A stretch of DNA of 64,000 nucleotides, taken from NCBI RefSeq assembly GCF_900148515.1, contig NZ_FRXN01000004.1, positions 1 through 64,000 on the forward strand, written 5' to 3'. The translations under genes and the position numbers were made by a program. The DNA is from Algoriphagus zhangzhouensis. Its GTDB lineage: Bacteria; Bacteroidota; Bacteroidia; Cytophagales; Cyclobacteriaceae. The notes under the pieces are model-generated. The model ran no database searches and was not told the origin of the DNA. It saw only the letters and a program-made list of their open reading frames with translations. The first letter of the stretch is position 1. The number at the start of each line of letters is the position of its first letter. Positions 54,148 to 62,475 of the stretch are shown piece by piece.

Positions 54148-55105
54148 ACTTGAGATTTAAAAGAGAGGGTTCTACTCTTACCTGGTCCAGATAATCAGGT
54201 AGAGGTTTGATCTGAACAGAAATAGTAGAGTCTTGTTTGTTTCTTTTAGAGAAATCAAGAACAGCTTCAAATTCAATGTCTTTCAACTCTTCTGTTTTTC
54301 TTTCATCTACCAAGTAATACATCATGATGGTAGGGTTTTCTATTTCCAAACTGATGTTTTTCGGGAAATTCTCTTTTCTAACCCTAAGCCTTTTGTTTCC
54401 TTCAAAAAATCCCACGACATCCAAAGTAACCACCACTGAAGACTCTTCAATGGTAAGTAGGCCTTCATATTCTTTTGAGACTTCAAGGTTCACCTCTTTG
54501 CTCATATCTTGCTCAATTCTACTTTCATTGAGTTTGACAGGGTATTTGCCTTCCAATACTTCAAGTAGAGAGGAGGGACCTTTAACTGTAATCTGGCTTG
54601 GATCGAATGTAGGTTTATCAATCATTCGATAATTTTTGCCCAAGGTGTAACTCAATGAGTCCAAAACCGGGGTTAGTCGGATAGTTTGGATTTTGTCAAT
54701 TTCGAAATCCAAGGAGTCCTGAACCATAGAAACCAACTGAGTAGGTGATAAAAATTCTGAAAGCCCTCTTTTTAAATCTGCTGTCATCATATATGACTGA
54801 GATGATGGGTTTTCCAATTCTATGGTATAAGGTGTATTGTTGATGTTGAAATACTTCCTCAAAAGATCCCAACCATTTCCGGAAATTTCTATTTCCACGG
54901 TTTTAGGAAGGTCTTTTACTGCCATGTAGTTTTCGTGATTGTATTCGAATTCTACTGGAAAATCGACAATAGTAGTATAGTCGTCCTTGTTCAGGGCGTT
55001 TAAAATCCAAAAAGTGGTAGCCGCTGCAACACAGAGGACTACCACTTTTAGATTAGAGAGTTTTTTGGGAGAAATCCCCGTTGGGGACTTTTTAATTTCC
55101 GGCAA
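54140..55105 (-). CDS. YbbR-domain protein (CdaR-like)
   Basis: 321 residues. Start is a TTG at 55105 (no nearby ATG). N-terminal cytosolic tail and one membrane helix (~20-40, VVVLCVAAATTFWIL), then YbbR-type beta repeats (DFPVEFEYNHENYMAV, KTVEIEISGNGWDLLR, ITVKGPSSLLEVLEG, LEVSKEYEGLL). In Firmicutes CdaR regulates the c-di-AMP cyclase CdaA; no cyclase gene is adjacent here. Sits between yajC and coaE. Confidence 0.85.
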   Translation of the reverse strand: MPEIKKSPTGISPKKLSNLKVVVLCVAAATTFWILNALNKDDYTTIVDFPVEFEYNHENYMAVKDLPKTVEIEISGNGWDLLRKYFNINNTPYTIELENPSSQSYMMTADLKRGLSEFLSPTQLVSMVQDSLDFEIDKIQTIRLTPVLDSLSYTLGKNYRMIDKPTFDPSQITVKGPSSLLEVLEGKYPVKLNESRIEQDMSKEVNLEVSKEYEGLLTIEESSVVVTLDVVGFFEGNKRLRVRKENFPKNISLEIENPTIMMYYLVDERKTEELKDIEFEAVLDFSKRNKQDSTISVQIKPLPDYLDQVRVEPSLLNLKYE

Positions 55106-55114
55106 AATTCAATC

Positions 55115-55426
55115 TTATTTGGTTGGTTTTTTTGAGAAATCCAGAGAGATAGCAGACTTTTCAACTTTTACTTTGAAGCCTCTATCCAATTCCAAGAAAA
55201 CAGCATCTCCTTCTACGGAGCTTACTTTTCCATGGATACCGCCAATAGTTACGACGTCGTCTCCTTTTTTGATTTCTTCAATAAATTTCTTCGTTTCCTT
55301 TTGTTTTTTCTGCTGGGGACGAATCATAAAGAAATACATGATCAATATGATGGATCCGAATAGAAAAACCTGGCCCATAATGCCTGCGCCACCAGCCGAA
55401 GCCTGCGCCAAAATTATTGCTGTCAT
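55115..55426 (-). CDS. yajC: Preprotein translocase subunit YajC
   Basis: 103 residues; one membrane helix (~18-38, VFLFGSIILIMYFFMIRP) and the family motif RPQQKKQKETKKFIEEIKKGDDVVTIGGIHGKV (residues ~38-70). Accessory to SecDF. Overall position within the nusB-DUF1573-yajC-ybbR-coaE run is standard. Confidence 0.95.
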   Translation of the reverse strand: MTAIILAQASAGGAGIMGQVFLFGSIILIMYFFMIRPQQKKQKETKKFIEEIKKGDDVVTIGGIHGKVSSVEGDAVFLELDRGFKVKVEKSAISLDFSKKPTK

Positions 55427-55429
55427 TGA

Positions 55430-55972
55430 TTATCTTTTTACTGGACCAACTGGATTTGCGGCACCACCAACTTTAGGTGTTACAGTTCCGCGCATTCTCA
55501 ATCGGGTTACAGTAGGGTTTGTGTTTGCCTGAATAGTTACAGTTGGAGCTTGAGCACCAGATTTTGCAGTAGAATTGAAAACTACTTTAACAAAACCTTC
55601 TTCTCCTGGATTGATTGGAGTCTTAGTCCAATCAGGGCTAGTACATCCGCAAGATGCAGTGATGTTGGAAATCACCAATGGAGCTTCACCGTTATTTGTG
55701 AAGTTAAACACGTGTTCTACAACTTGTCCTTCATTGATTGTTCCGAATTCATATTCCATTTCTGAAAACTCAAATCCACCCAAAGTGCTTGGATCAGCAG
55801 CAACAGTACTTTGTGCATTTACAGGAGTGATGGATGATCCTTTTGACTCAAGTTGAGCAATTTTATCTTCCAAAGCCTGGATTTTAGCATCTTGATCTGA
55901 TTTTTGGCTACAAGCAGAACCTAAAGCGATCATTAGGGTCAATGCAGCTACACTTAATAGTTTCGCCTTCAT
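55430..55972 (-). CDS. DUF1573 lipoprotein
   Basis: 180 residues with a lipoprotein signal (ALGSAC). A short coiled coil (~25-45, DAKIQALEDKIAQLESK), then the DUF1573 Ig-like fold (FEFSEMEYEFGTINEGQVVEHVFNFTNNG, SNITASCGCTSPDW). The CGC-type motif is characteristic. Function unknown; periplasmic anchored. Three bases from yajC, one base from ytxH-like gene. Confidence 0.92.
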   Translation of the reverse strand: MKAKLLSVAALTLMIALGSACSQKSDQDAKIQALEDKIAQLESKGSSITPVNAQSTVAADPSTLGGFEFSEMEYEFGTINEGQVVEHVFNFTNNGEAPLVISNITASCGCTSPDWTKTPINPGEEGFVKVVFNSTAKSGAQAPTVTIQANTNPTVTRLRMRGTVTPKVGGAANPVGPVKR

Positions 55973-55973
55973 A

Positions 55974-56273
55974 TCAATTGTCTTTGTTTATTTGGTCAAT
56001 TAGTTTGTTTACATCATTGAGCAGGTTTTCTGCCTTATTTTTGGCCTCACTGATGACACGCTTGCCTTCAGTTTTTGCCTCATTCAAGTGTAATTCTTTT
56101 CCTTCGACTAACTCCTCGATTAGATCTTCAAGCTCTTTTTTATATTTTGATAGTCTATAGGAAAGTCTATCTCGGGTGTTTGAACCGCTATCAGGTGCGA
56201 AAAGTACACCCATTGCTGCACCAACACCGGCGCCGATTACAAATGCAAGGAGTGAATTGCTGTTTTTGCTCAT
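55974..56273 (-). CDS. YtxH-domain small membrane-associated protein
   Basis: 99 residues from ATG 56273. One Gly/Ala-rich membrane segment (~9-27, LAFVIGAGVGAAMGVLFAP) followed by a charged coiled coil. The GxxxG-type start plus DSGSNTRDRL is typical of YtxH. In Firmicutes such proteins are stress-induced; role here unknown. In the nusB operon. Confidence 0.85.
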   Translation of the reverse strand: MSKNSNSLLAFVIGAGVGAAMGVLFAPDSGSNTRDRLSYRLSKYKKELEDLIEELVEGKELHLNEAKTEGKRVISEAKNKAENLLNDVNKLIDQINKDN

Positions 56274-56280
56274 AGTATTT

Positions 56281-57465
56281 TTATTTATTGTCCAAAAGTC
56301 CTCGTCCACTCTTACGGATTTTTCCGCTGTCGGTTAACTCCTTGGCCATCACATCTAGCAGCCCATTGACAAATTGTTTACTCTTTGGAGTGCTATAAGT
56401 TTTGGAAATATCAATATACTCATTGATACTTACCTTTACAGGAATACTTGGAAAACGCTGCATCTCTGTAATCGCCATGGAAATGATGATTTTGTCAGTA
56501 AATGCCAAACGGTCAATATCCCAGTTTTTGGTTTTCTGAGCGATCAAAGCTTTATTCTCTTTATCACTCTCGATGGTGAAGTTAAAGATATTTTGAAAAA
56601 ACTCCTTATCCTCATCCCAGTTCATTGCAATCTCTGGAAGCTGACCATCAGATTCTTCTCCTAAATTTGCAGCGTTTTTTAAAACTTTGGAAGCTAAGCT
56701 TCTAACTACCGACTTGTTCTCTGTCCAATTAAGGTCTTTTTCAGAGAAGTAGTTCAAAATCACATCGTTTTTGAACAAAATCTTCTTCAAAAGCTCATCA
56801 GCAGCATTCAAATCATCCTCTATTGTAGGATCTGTGATTTTCAAATACTCTTGATAAGCTTCAGATGGCTTGATATAATCTCTAAACCATTCTTTGATCT
56901 CCAATTCGATTTCTTCCAAGTCCACATTGTTGATGGCAACAGCTGCTTGGTAGGCATTAGATTCTCTTAGATTTTTAAGAACCTGATTATTTGCCAAGTT
57001 CAAATCACTCAAGAATCCTACTGCTCCACCTCCTTGGAATTTCTTCTTTTTCTCAAATTCATTAGAGACGTGTTGAGCGAAAGCCTGAAGCAGCTCAATA
57101 GGAAGGATGTAAAGTTGAGGGATTCTTTCGGCAGAGACAACCATGTTCTTCAACAAAAACTCTTGGTCTTTCTTGTTGGCATTGTGGAACTGCTGAATAG
57201 CTTCCAATGCTACTTTCTTGATTTTTGGATTGGTCTCCGCGTCTTTGATCAAGTCTTTGCTGTCTACGCCTCTTTCAAATAATTGAATAGTAGCGTCAGC
57301 ATCTCGGTTGAGGGCGGCTTTATCCTGGACCTCCATACTGTTGAGGTCAGGTAGAAATGATTCCCGTATGAAATCTTTTGCAAGGTTGAAATTGGACCCC
57401 TTGCACTGCTCATAGGCATAAAGGTTTTGAAAAGCTTTGACCCTGAGGATTCTTCTGTTTAGCAT
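56281..57465 (-). CDS. nusB: Transcription antitermination factor NusB, enlarged form
   Basis: 394 residues from ATG 57465 (MLNRRILRVKAFQNLYAYEQC, the NusB N-terminal helix). The C-terminal ~130 residues carry the rest of the NusB fold (NWDIDRLAFTDKIIISMAITEMQRFPSIPVKVSINEYIDISKTYSTPKSKQFVNGLLDVMAKEL, given as span ~285-370). Between them lies a ~230-residue helical insertion absent from E. coli NusB (139). Acts with NusA, NusE and NusG in rRNA antitermination. First gene of the operon. Confidence 0.93.
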   Translation of the reverse strand: MLNRRILRVKAFQNLYAYEQCKGSNFNLAKDFIRESFLPDLNSMEVQDKAALNRDADATIQLFERGVDSKDLIKDAETNPKIKKVALEAIQQFHNANKKDQEFLLKNMVVSAERIPQLYILPIELLQAFAQHVSNEFEKKKKFQGGGAVGFLSDLNLANNQVLKNLRESNAYQAAVAINNVDLEEIELEIKEWFRDYIKPSEAYQEYLKITDPTIEDDLNAADELLKKILFKNDVILNYFSEKDLNWTENKSVVRSLASKVLKNAANLGEESDGQLPEIAMNWDEDKEFFQNIFNFTIESDKENKALIAQKTKNWDIDRLAFTDKIIISMAITEMQRFPSIPVKVSINEYIDISKTYSTPKSKQFVNGLLDVMAKELTDSGKIRKSGRGLLDNK

Positions 57466-57483
57466 AAGTCTGAGAACTAGCTG

Positions 57484-57491
57484 CAAATATA
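57484..57491 (-). promoter_or_regulatory. -7 box of the nusB operon
   Basis: TATATTTG followed by CAG on the minus strand, about 20 bp before the nusB ATG at 57465. The -33 TTG is not clear. Confidence 0.55.
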
Positions 57492-57530
57492 GACATTTTG
57501 GATGGGCTTCTCCCACCCGGATATGGACAA

Positions 57531-57561
57531 AAAAACCACCAGAATTAGCCTCTGGTGGTTT
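57531..57561 (-). terminator. Terminator of leucine dehydrogenase gene
   Basis: On the minus strand arms AAACCACCAGA and TCTGGTGGTTT with a 7-nt loop, followed by T residues. It isolates the nusB operon from the dehydrogenase gene. Confidence 0.88.
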
Positions 57562-57582
57562 AAGGATTTGTTATGACTAAGT

Positions 57583-58683
57583 TTAGAAAGGAAGTTTGAC
57601 TCTTCCGATCGCCTCAATTCTTTCTTTAGCAGCTGCAATAGCAGCCTGTTGAGCAGGGATTTGCTCTTTTTCAGATTTATTCAAAATGCTCAAGCAAGTG
57701 TCATAAATCTTCTCTGTTTGCTTGTAAACGATGTCTCTGTTGTATCCGCCAAAGTATTCAGCGCCTACATTAATTACGCCACCAGCATTGATTAAGAAGT
57801 CTGGAGCATAGATGATTCCTTTTTCCAATAGGATTTGACCGTGCTTGGCTTCGTCTTTCAATTGGTTATTTGCACCACCAGCGATGACTGCACACTTTAA
57901 GCGATCAATTGTTTCATCATTGATTGTAGCACCCAGAGCACATGGAGCATAGATATCCATATCCAAATCATAAATGACGTTTGGATCGATGGCTACGGCT
58001 CCAGTTTCTTTAGCCACAGACTTAAGTTTGTCTTCAAAGATGTCAGTGATCATCACTTCAGCTCCTTCTTTTACCAAATGCTTGATTAGGTATTGACCAA
58101 CTTGCCCAACACCTTGAACACAGATTTTCTTTCCTTCCAAAGAATCTGATCCGAAAGCTTTATTTGCTGCGGCTTTCATACCCATGTAAGTACCAAAAGC
58201 AGTTACTGGAGAAGGATCTCCACCACCACCTTTGATTTCTGGTAGGCCAGTTACATGTTTGGTTTCCATTCCAATATATTCCATATCAGATGTCTTCATG
58301 TTGACATCTTCTGCGGTCACATATCTTCCTCCCAAACTTTGTACAAATCGGCCGAACCTTCTTAGGAAAGCCTCATTTTTCAATTTAGGATTACCGATGA
58401 TTACCGCTTTACCACCTCCAAGGTTCAATCCGGCTAATGCATTCTTGAATGTCATTCCTCTGGATAGTCTTAGGACATCGGTGATAGCCTCCTCTTCGGT
58501 TGCATAAGGCCACATGCGGGTTCCGCCTAGGGCAGGACCTAAAGTAGTGTTATGAATTCCGATCAGTGCTTTGAGGCCGGTCGCCTCGTCATGGCAAATT
58601 ACTAATTGCTCATGGTCCATCTGGGTGATCTGACCAAATATGGATCCTTCTTTCACGGTTTCTGAAGCTTTAATCTCTAACAT
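57583..58683 (-). CDS. Leucine/valine-type amino-acid dehydrogenase
   Basis: NAD-dependent oxidative deamination of branched-chain amino acids. 366 residues. ELFV motifs: LGPALGGTRMWPY, GLNLGGGKAVII with the catalytic Lys, YVTAEDVNM, GVGQVGQYLIKHL NAD-binding, and CALGATIN, FLINAGGVINV. The substrate could be Leu or another hydrophobic amino acid. A clear promoter (58745-58774) and terminator make it monocistronic. Confidence 0.94.
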   Translation of the reverse strand: MLEIKASETVKEGSIFGQITQMDHEQLVICHDEATGLKALIGIHNTTLGPALGGTRMWPYATEEEAITDVLRLSRGMTFKNALAGLNLGGGKAVIIGNPKLKNEAFLRRFGRFVQSLGGRYVTAEDVNMKTSDMEYIGMETKHVTGLPEIKGGGGDPSPVTAFGTYMGMKAAANKAFGSDSLEGKKICVQGVGQVGQYLIKHLVKEGAEVMITDIFEDKLKSVAKETGAVAIDPNVIYDLDMDIYAPCALGATINDETIDRLKCAVIAGGANNQLKDEAKHGQILLEKGIIYAPDFLINAGGVINVGAEYFGGYNRDIVYKQTEKIYDTCLSILNKSEKEQIPAQQAAIAAAKERIEAIGRVKLPF

Positions 58684-58744
58684 GTGAACTTCGCTTTTTA
58701 GAATGTGTTATATTTGGGTTGCTCCTTTAATAAAAAGGCCGGTA

Positions 58745-58774
58745 CAAAATTAAATACTTTTATTGGCCTACAAA
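58745..58774 (-). promoter_or_regulatory. Promoter of the dehydrogenase gene
   Basis: On the minus strand TTTG (58774-58771), an 18-bp spacer and TAATTTTG (58752-58745), ~60 bp before the ATG at 58683. Confidence 0.7.
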
Positions 58775-58830
58775 GGATTAATATACCTAGAATAATCAAT
58801 CTATTTCCTCGATTTTAAAGTTTTTATTTG

Positions 58831-60627
58831 GTGAAGCCGCTCTGGAGACTCAATAAATATTTGTACAAGTACAAGGGATTGTTGCTGTTGGGAATACTTT
58901 TTACGGTAATCTCAAACATTTTCGTAATAATTCCAGCTCAACTGGTAAGGCTTGCCATAGATTATGTGGTAGAGAGTTTTTCCATTTTTAAGCCTTTGGA
59001 GCAAGGAGGAATGGGTGATTTAGCCCGAGATAATTTCTTAAAATATGTCTTGGTCTTTGGTGTTTTGATTTTGGTAATGGCTCTTTTAAGGGGTTTTTTC
59101 CTTTTTCTAATTCGCCAGACAATCATCATCATGTCTCGAAGAGTCGAATATGACATCAAAAACGAGATTTATGAAAAGTATCAAAGTCTTCCTTTAAGCT
59201 TTTATAGAAAAAATAGTACTGGGGATTTGATGGCGCGCATCACAGAAGATGTTAGTAGGGTTAGAATGTATTTGGGTCCAGCTATCATGTATGGATTGAA
59301 TCTACTGATTCTATTTCCATTGGTGATTAGTTACATGGTCATGGTCAATCCTGAATTGACTCTATATGCCTTGTTGCCTCTTCCAGTTTTATCCATCAGT
59401 ATTTACTTTGTAAACAATCTGATCAATGAACGATCAGAAAAAATCCAGAGAAGTCTTTCCGGATTGAGCACATTCGTACAGGAAGCATTTTCAGGGATTC
59501 GCGTTCTAAAAGCATTTGTCAGAGAAAATGACAGTGTCAGGGACTTTGCCGATGCCAGCGAAGATTACAAAGAAAAGTCTATTCGCTTGACCCGAGTGAA
59601 TGCTTTATTCTTTCCACTGATCATGGCCTTGGTAGGGATCTCTACCATTATCACCGTTTATGTGGGGGGAATTCAGGTAATCAATGGAGAGATAGGGTAC
59701 GGAGTAATAGCGGAGTTTATTCTTTATGTGAATATGCTTACGTGGCCTGTGACTTCCTTGGGATGGGTAACGAGTATCGTGCAAAGAGCAGCTGCTTCTC
59801 AGACTAGGATCAATGAATTTTTGGATGAGAAAAATGATATCATCAGTACCGAGAATATTAAAACTTCGATTGATGGAGGTATTAAAGTAAAGGATTTGAC
59901 TTTTGTTTATCCTGATTCTGGTATCAAAGCTCTGGATGATGTGAGTTTTGAAATCAAAGCAGGTCAAACATTGGGAATCATCGGAACTACTGGATCTGGA
60001 AAATCTACCATTGCCAATTTGCTGATGAGGATGTATGATCCTAAAAATGGAGAGATCAGGATTGATGGAAAGAATATTGAGTCCTATAATATTTCCCATT
60101 TGAGAAAAAACATCGGATATGTTCCCCAAGATGTGTTCTTGTTTTCAGATACCATTGGAAATAATATCGCTTTTGGTTTGGATCGACCTGATCAAACTAT
60201 CATTCATCAGGCTGCAAAAGATGCAGATGTCTACCAAAATATTGTTGATTTTCCTAAGGGCTTTGAAACCATGCTAGGTGAGAGGGGAATTACGCTTTCT
60301 GGAGGACAAAAGCAGCGAGTTTCTATTGCTAGAGCAATTGCTAAGGAACCTAAGATTCTGATTTTGGATGATTGTCTTTCTGCAGTGGATACGAAGACAG
60401 AAAATGTTATCCTGGAAGCTTTGAAGAAGATCATGAAGGATAGGACGTCTGTGATTATTTCTCATAGGGTATCTTCTGCTAAACTCGCTGATCAGATCAT
60501 TGTATTGGATGATGGGAAGATTATTGAGCGCGGAAATCATGAATCTCTCATGAGTCAAAAGGGTGTGTATGCTGAGCTTTATGAAAAGCAAACTCAAGCC
60601 GGTGAGTCTGTGGACAACGATCTTTAA
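58831..60627 (+). CDS. ABC exporter (permease-ATPase fusion), MdlA/BmrC-like half
   Basis: 598 residues from GTG 58831 (a TTG one codon earlier is possible). N-terminal six-helix transmembrane domain (~15-320), C-terminal ATPase with GTTGSGKST (Lys391), LSGGQKQR signature, and Walker B LILDD. The residue after the Walker B Asp is Asp514 rather than the catalytic Glu, as in degenerate halves of heterodimeric exporters (LDDxLSAVD). The substrate is unknown; lipid or drug export is possible. No partner half gene is adjacent. Confidence 0.92.
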   Translation: MKPLWRLNKYLYKYKGLLLLGILFTVISNIFVIIPAQLVRLAIDYVVESFSIFKPLEQGGMGDLARDNFLKYVLVFGVLILVMALLRGFFLFLIRQTIIIMSRRVEYDIKNEIYEKYQSLPLSFYRKNSTGDLMARITEDVSRVRMYLGPAIMYGLNLLILFPLVISYMVMVNPELTLYALLPLPVLSISIYFVNNLINERSEKIQRSLSGLSTFVQEAFSGIRVLKAFVRENDSVRDFADASEDYKEKSIRLTRVNALFFPLIMALVGISTIITVYVGGIQVINGEIGYGVIAEFILYVNMLTWPVTSLGWVTSIVQRAAASQTRINEFLDEKNDIISTENIKTSIDGGIKVKDLTFVYPDSGIKALDDVSFEIKAGQTLGIIGTTGSGKSTIANLLMRMYDPKNGEIRIDGKNIESYNISHLRKNIGYVPQDVFLFSDTIGNNIAFGLDRPDQTIIHQAAKDADVYQNIVDFPKGFETMLGERGITLSGGQKQRVSIARAIAKEPKILILDDCLSAVDTKTENVILEALKKIMKDRTSVIISHRVSSAKLADQIIVLDDGKIIERGNHESLMSQKGVYAELYEKQTQAGESVDNDL

Positions 60628-60698
60628 TCGGTAAGCTATTGATTTCTAATTTTTTATTTCTTTAACTTGATAATTCAATCAAAATCAGATTTTTAGCT

Positions 60699-61016
60699 AT
60701 GACCACAAGTAAAAAAGGAATCAGTGATATCGAGGAGACTCTTCAAGAAATAGGAGATAAAATCGAGGAATTAATCAAAAAGGGCGCTGATGCAGGTGCC
60801 GATGTAAAAGAGGAAATCGAAAAGAAAATCGAGGACCTTAAATCCAACAAGACGACTCTTGAAGAGGAGCTGAAAAAGGGAAAAGAGATGTTGGAAAAGG
60901 AATTTAAAGAGAAGAAGGATGAATTTGAACCAAAATTCCAAGAGTCCAAAGGTCTATTCAAAGAAGGGTTGAAGCAAATTGGTCTAGCGTTCAAGGCGCT
61001 TTTCGGCAAAAAGTAA
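60699..61016 (+). CDS. Coiled-coil protein of unknown function
   Basis: 105 residues, almost entirely charged Glu/Lys helix with heptad periodicity (IEETLQEIGDKIEELI, KKIEDLKSN, LKKGKEMLEKEFKEKKDEF) and a short hydrophobic tail (IGLAFKALFGKK). No signal peptide. Resembles small phasin-like or YtxH-like coiled-coil proteins. The clean ATG and terminator right after suggest it is real. Confidence 0.7.
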   Translation: MTTSKKGISDIEETLQEIGDKIEELIKKGADAGADVKEEIEKKIEDLKSNKTTLEEELKKGKEMLEKEFKEKKDEFEPKFQESKGLFKEGLKQIGLAFKALFGKK

Positions 61017-61043
61017 TAGGAGAATTATTCATACACCAATAGA

Positions 61044-61073
61044 AAAGAAGCCCCGAATTTTCGGGGCTTCTTT
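61044..61073. terminator. Bidirectional terminator between coiled-coil gene and surA-like gene
   Basis: Arms AAAGAAGCCCCGA and TCGGGGCTTCTTT (13 bp, perfect) with a 4-nt loop, 27 bp past the plus-strand stop and 4 bp from the minus-strand stop at 61077. Confidence 0.9.
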
Positions 61074-61076
61074 CAT

Positions 61077-62441
61077 TTATTTTTCTTGGAGAGCATTGCA
61101 CCTATCATAAGAAGGATCGATGTCAATAAAGACGTCCTCTTTGGCGGTGACAAACCATGTACTTAAAATATCGTCCTCTTTTCTTCGAAGAGTAGCTGCT
61201 TTCATCTTCTCATAGTCATCACTCATATTGGCGCGATGAGCAGGATATTTAGCCTTGTAGAATAGAATTCTAACTTTGGTTCCTTCTCTAGGGTCTTCAA
61301 ATCTCATTGGCTTGGAGATGGTTCCTACCTCCATACTATCCAAAGTAAAATACAAAACTGGATCTTCAAGCGTTCTTAGTGTCAATCTATTGGAGCTAGT
61401 ACCTGGATCTGTGAAGAAGCCACCATTATCAGAAGTGTTTCTATCGTCAGAATATTCTTTAGCAGCTTTCGCAAATTCTATTGTACCAGCTTGAATTTCA
61501 TTTTTCAAACTATCCAAATAGCGTTCAGTCTTCAGGATGTCATCTTCATTAGCCTTAGGGATAATCAAAATATGACGAGTATTGTATGTGTTGTTTTTGA
61601 TTTCCAACAATTGGATCATATGAAAACCAAACTGAGATTCTACAGGGTCAGAAATTTCACCTTGTCTCAATCCCAAAGCGGCACCTTCATATTCCGGTAC
61701 CATTTGTCCTCTGGCGGAAAATCCTAAATCTCCTCCATTGGCAGCAGAACCTGGATCTTCAGAATATTGAGTAGCTAATTCTGCAAAGTCTGCTTTACCT
61801 GCCTCAATATCAGCTTTGAATTGCTTCAATTGATTATAGATTTGCTCTTTAGTTTGAGCATTTACTTCTGGTTTTCTTACAATCTGACCAACTGTTACCT
61901 CTGCAGAAAAGAAAGGTAGGGAATCGGTCGGGATACTTTCAAAGAAACTTTTCACTTCCGCAGGAGAGACAGTCAATCCTTCTGTGATTTTACCTCTCAT
62001 TCTCTCAACGACCATTTGCTCCCTGATCAAATCTTCCATTTCGGCCTTCAACTGATCTGCAGTTTTTCCATACATCTGTAGGATCATGTCTTCGTTACCT
62101 CCAAACTGCTGCAATACCATATTGAAGCGGTTTTCTGTCTGAAGCATTACTTCCGGATCAGTAACTATTACCGAATCTATCTCAGCTTTGGCAACCATCA
62201 ATTTGTTGATGATCAGTGTTTCAAAAATCTCACATCTGGTTGGCGGAGTCATTCCCTGTTGGGTTTGAGCAATGGCTTCCAAGAAAGTCTGCTGTACATC
62301 TGATTCCAGTAAAATATTGTTATCGACTTTTGCGACAATTTTGTCCAATACTTGACCAGATACAGGGTTTTCCTGAGCGTTGCTTTGGTGGAAGACCAAT
62401 AGGCTTAGAAATGCGGCTGCGAGTAGGTTTAATTTATTCAT
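61077..62441 (-). CDS. SurA-type periplasmic peptidyl-prolyl isomerase chaperone
   Basis: 454 residues from ATG 62441 with a signal peptide (ending QSNAQ). SurA N-terminal helical domain (~25-170, VVAKVDNNILLESDVQ, CEIFETLIINKLMVAKAEIDS) and two parvulin domains (first with YSEDPGSAANGGDLGF, ~185-285; second with HILIIPKANEDD, ~290-390). Helps fold outer-membrane proteins. 34 bp downstream of the next parvulin gene, so co-transcribed. Confidence 0.92.
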   Translation of the reverse strand: MNKLNLLAAAFLSLLVFHQSNAQENPVSGQVLDKIVAKVDNNILLESDVQQTFLEAIAQTQQGMTPPTRCEIFETLIINKLMVAKAEIDSVIVTDPEVMLQTENRFNMVLQQFGGNEDMILQMYGKTADQLKAEMEDLIREQMVVERMRGKITEGLTVSPAEVKSFFESIPTDSLPFFSAEVTVGQIVRKPEVNAQTKEQIYNQLKQFKADIEAGKADFAELATQYSEDPGSAANGGDLGFSARGQMVPEYEGAALGLRQGEISDPVESQFGFHMIQLLEIKNNTYNTRHILIIPKANEDDILKTERYLDSLKNEIQAGTIEFAKAAKEYSDDRNTSDNGGFFTDPGTSSNRLTLRTLEDPVLYFTLDSMEVGTISKPMRFEDPREGTKVRILFYKAKYPAHRANMSDDYEKMKAATLRRKEDDILSTWFVTAKEDVFIDIDPSYDRCNALQEK

Positions 62442-62475
62442 TGGGTATAAATCCGGAATATTCCGGTAATTAATT

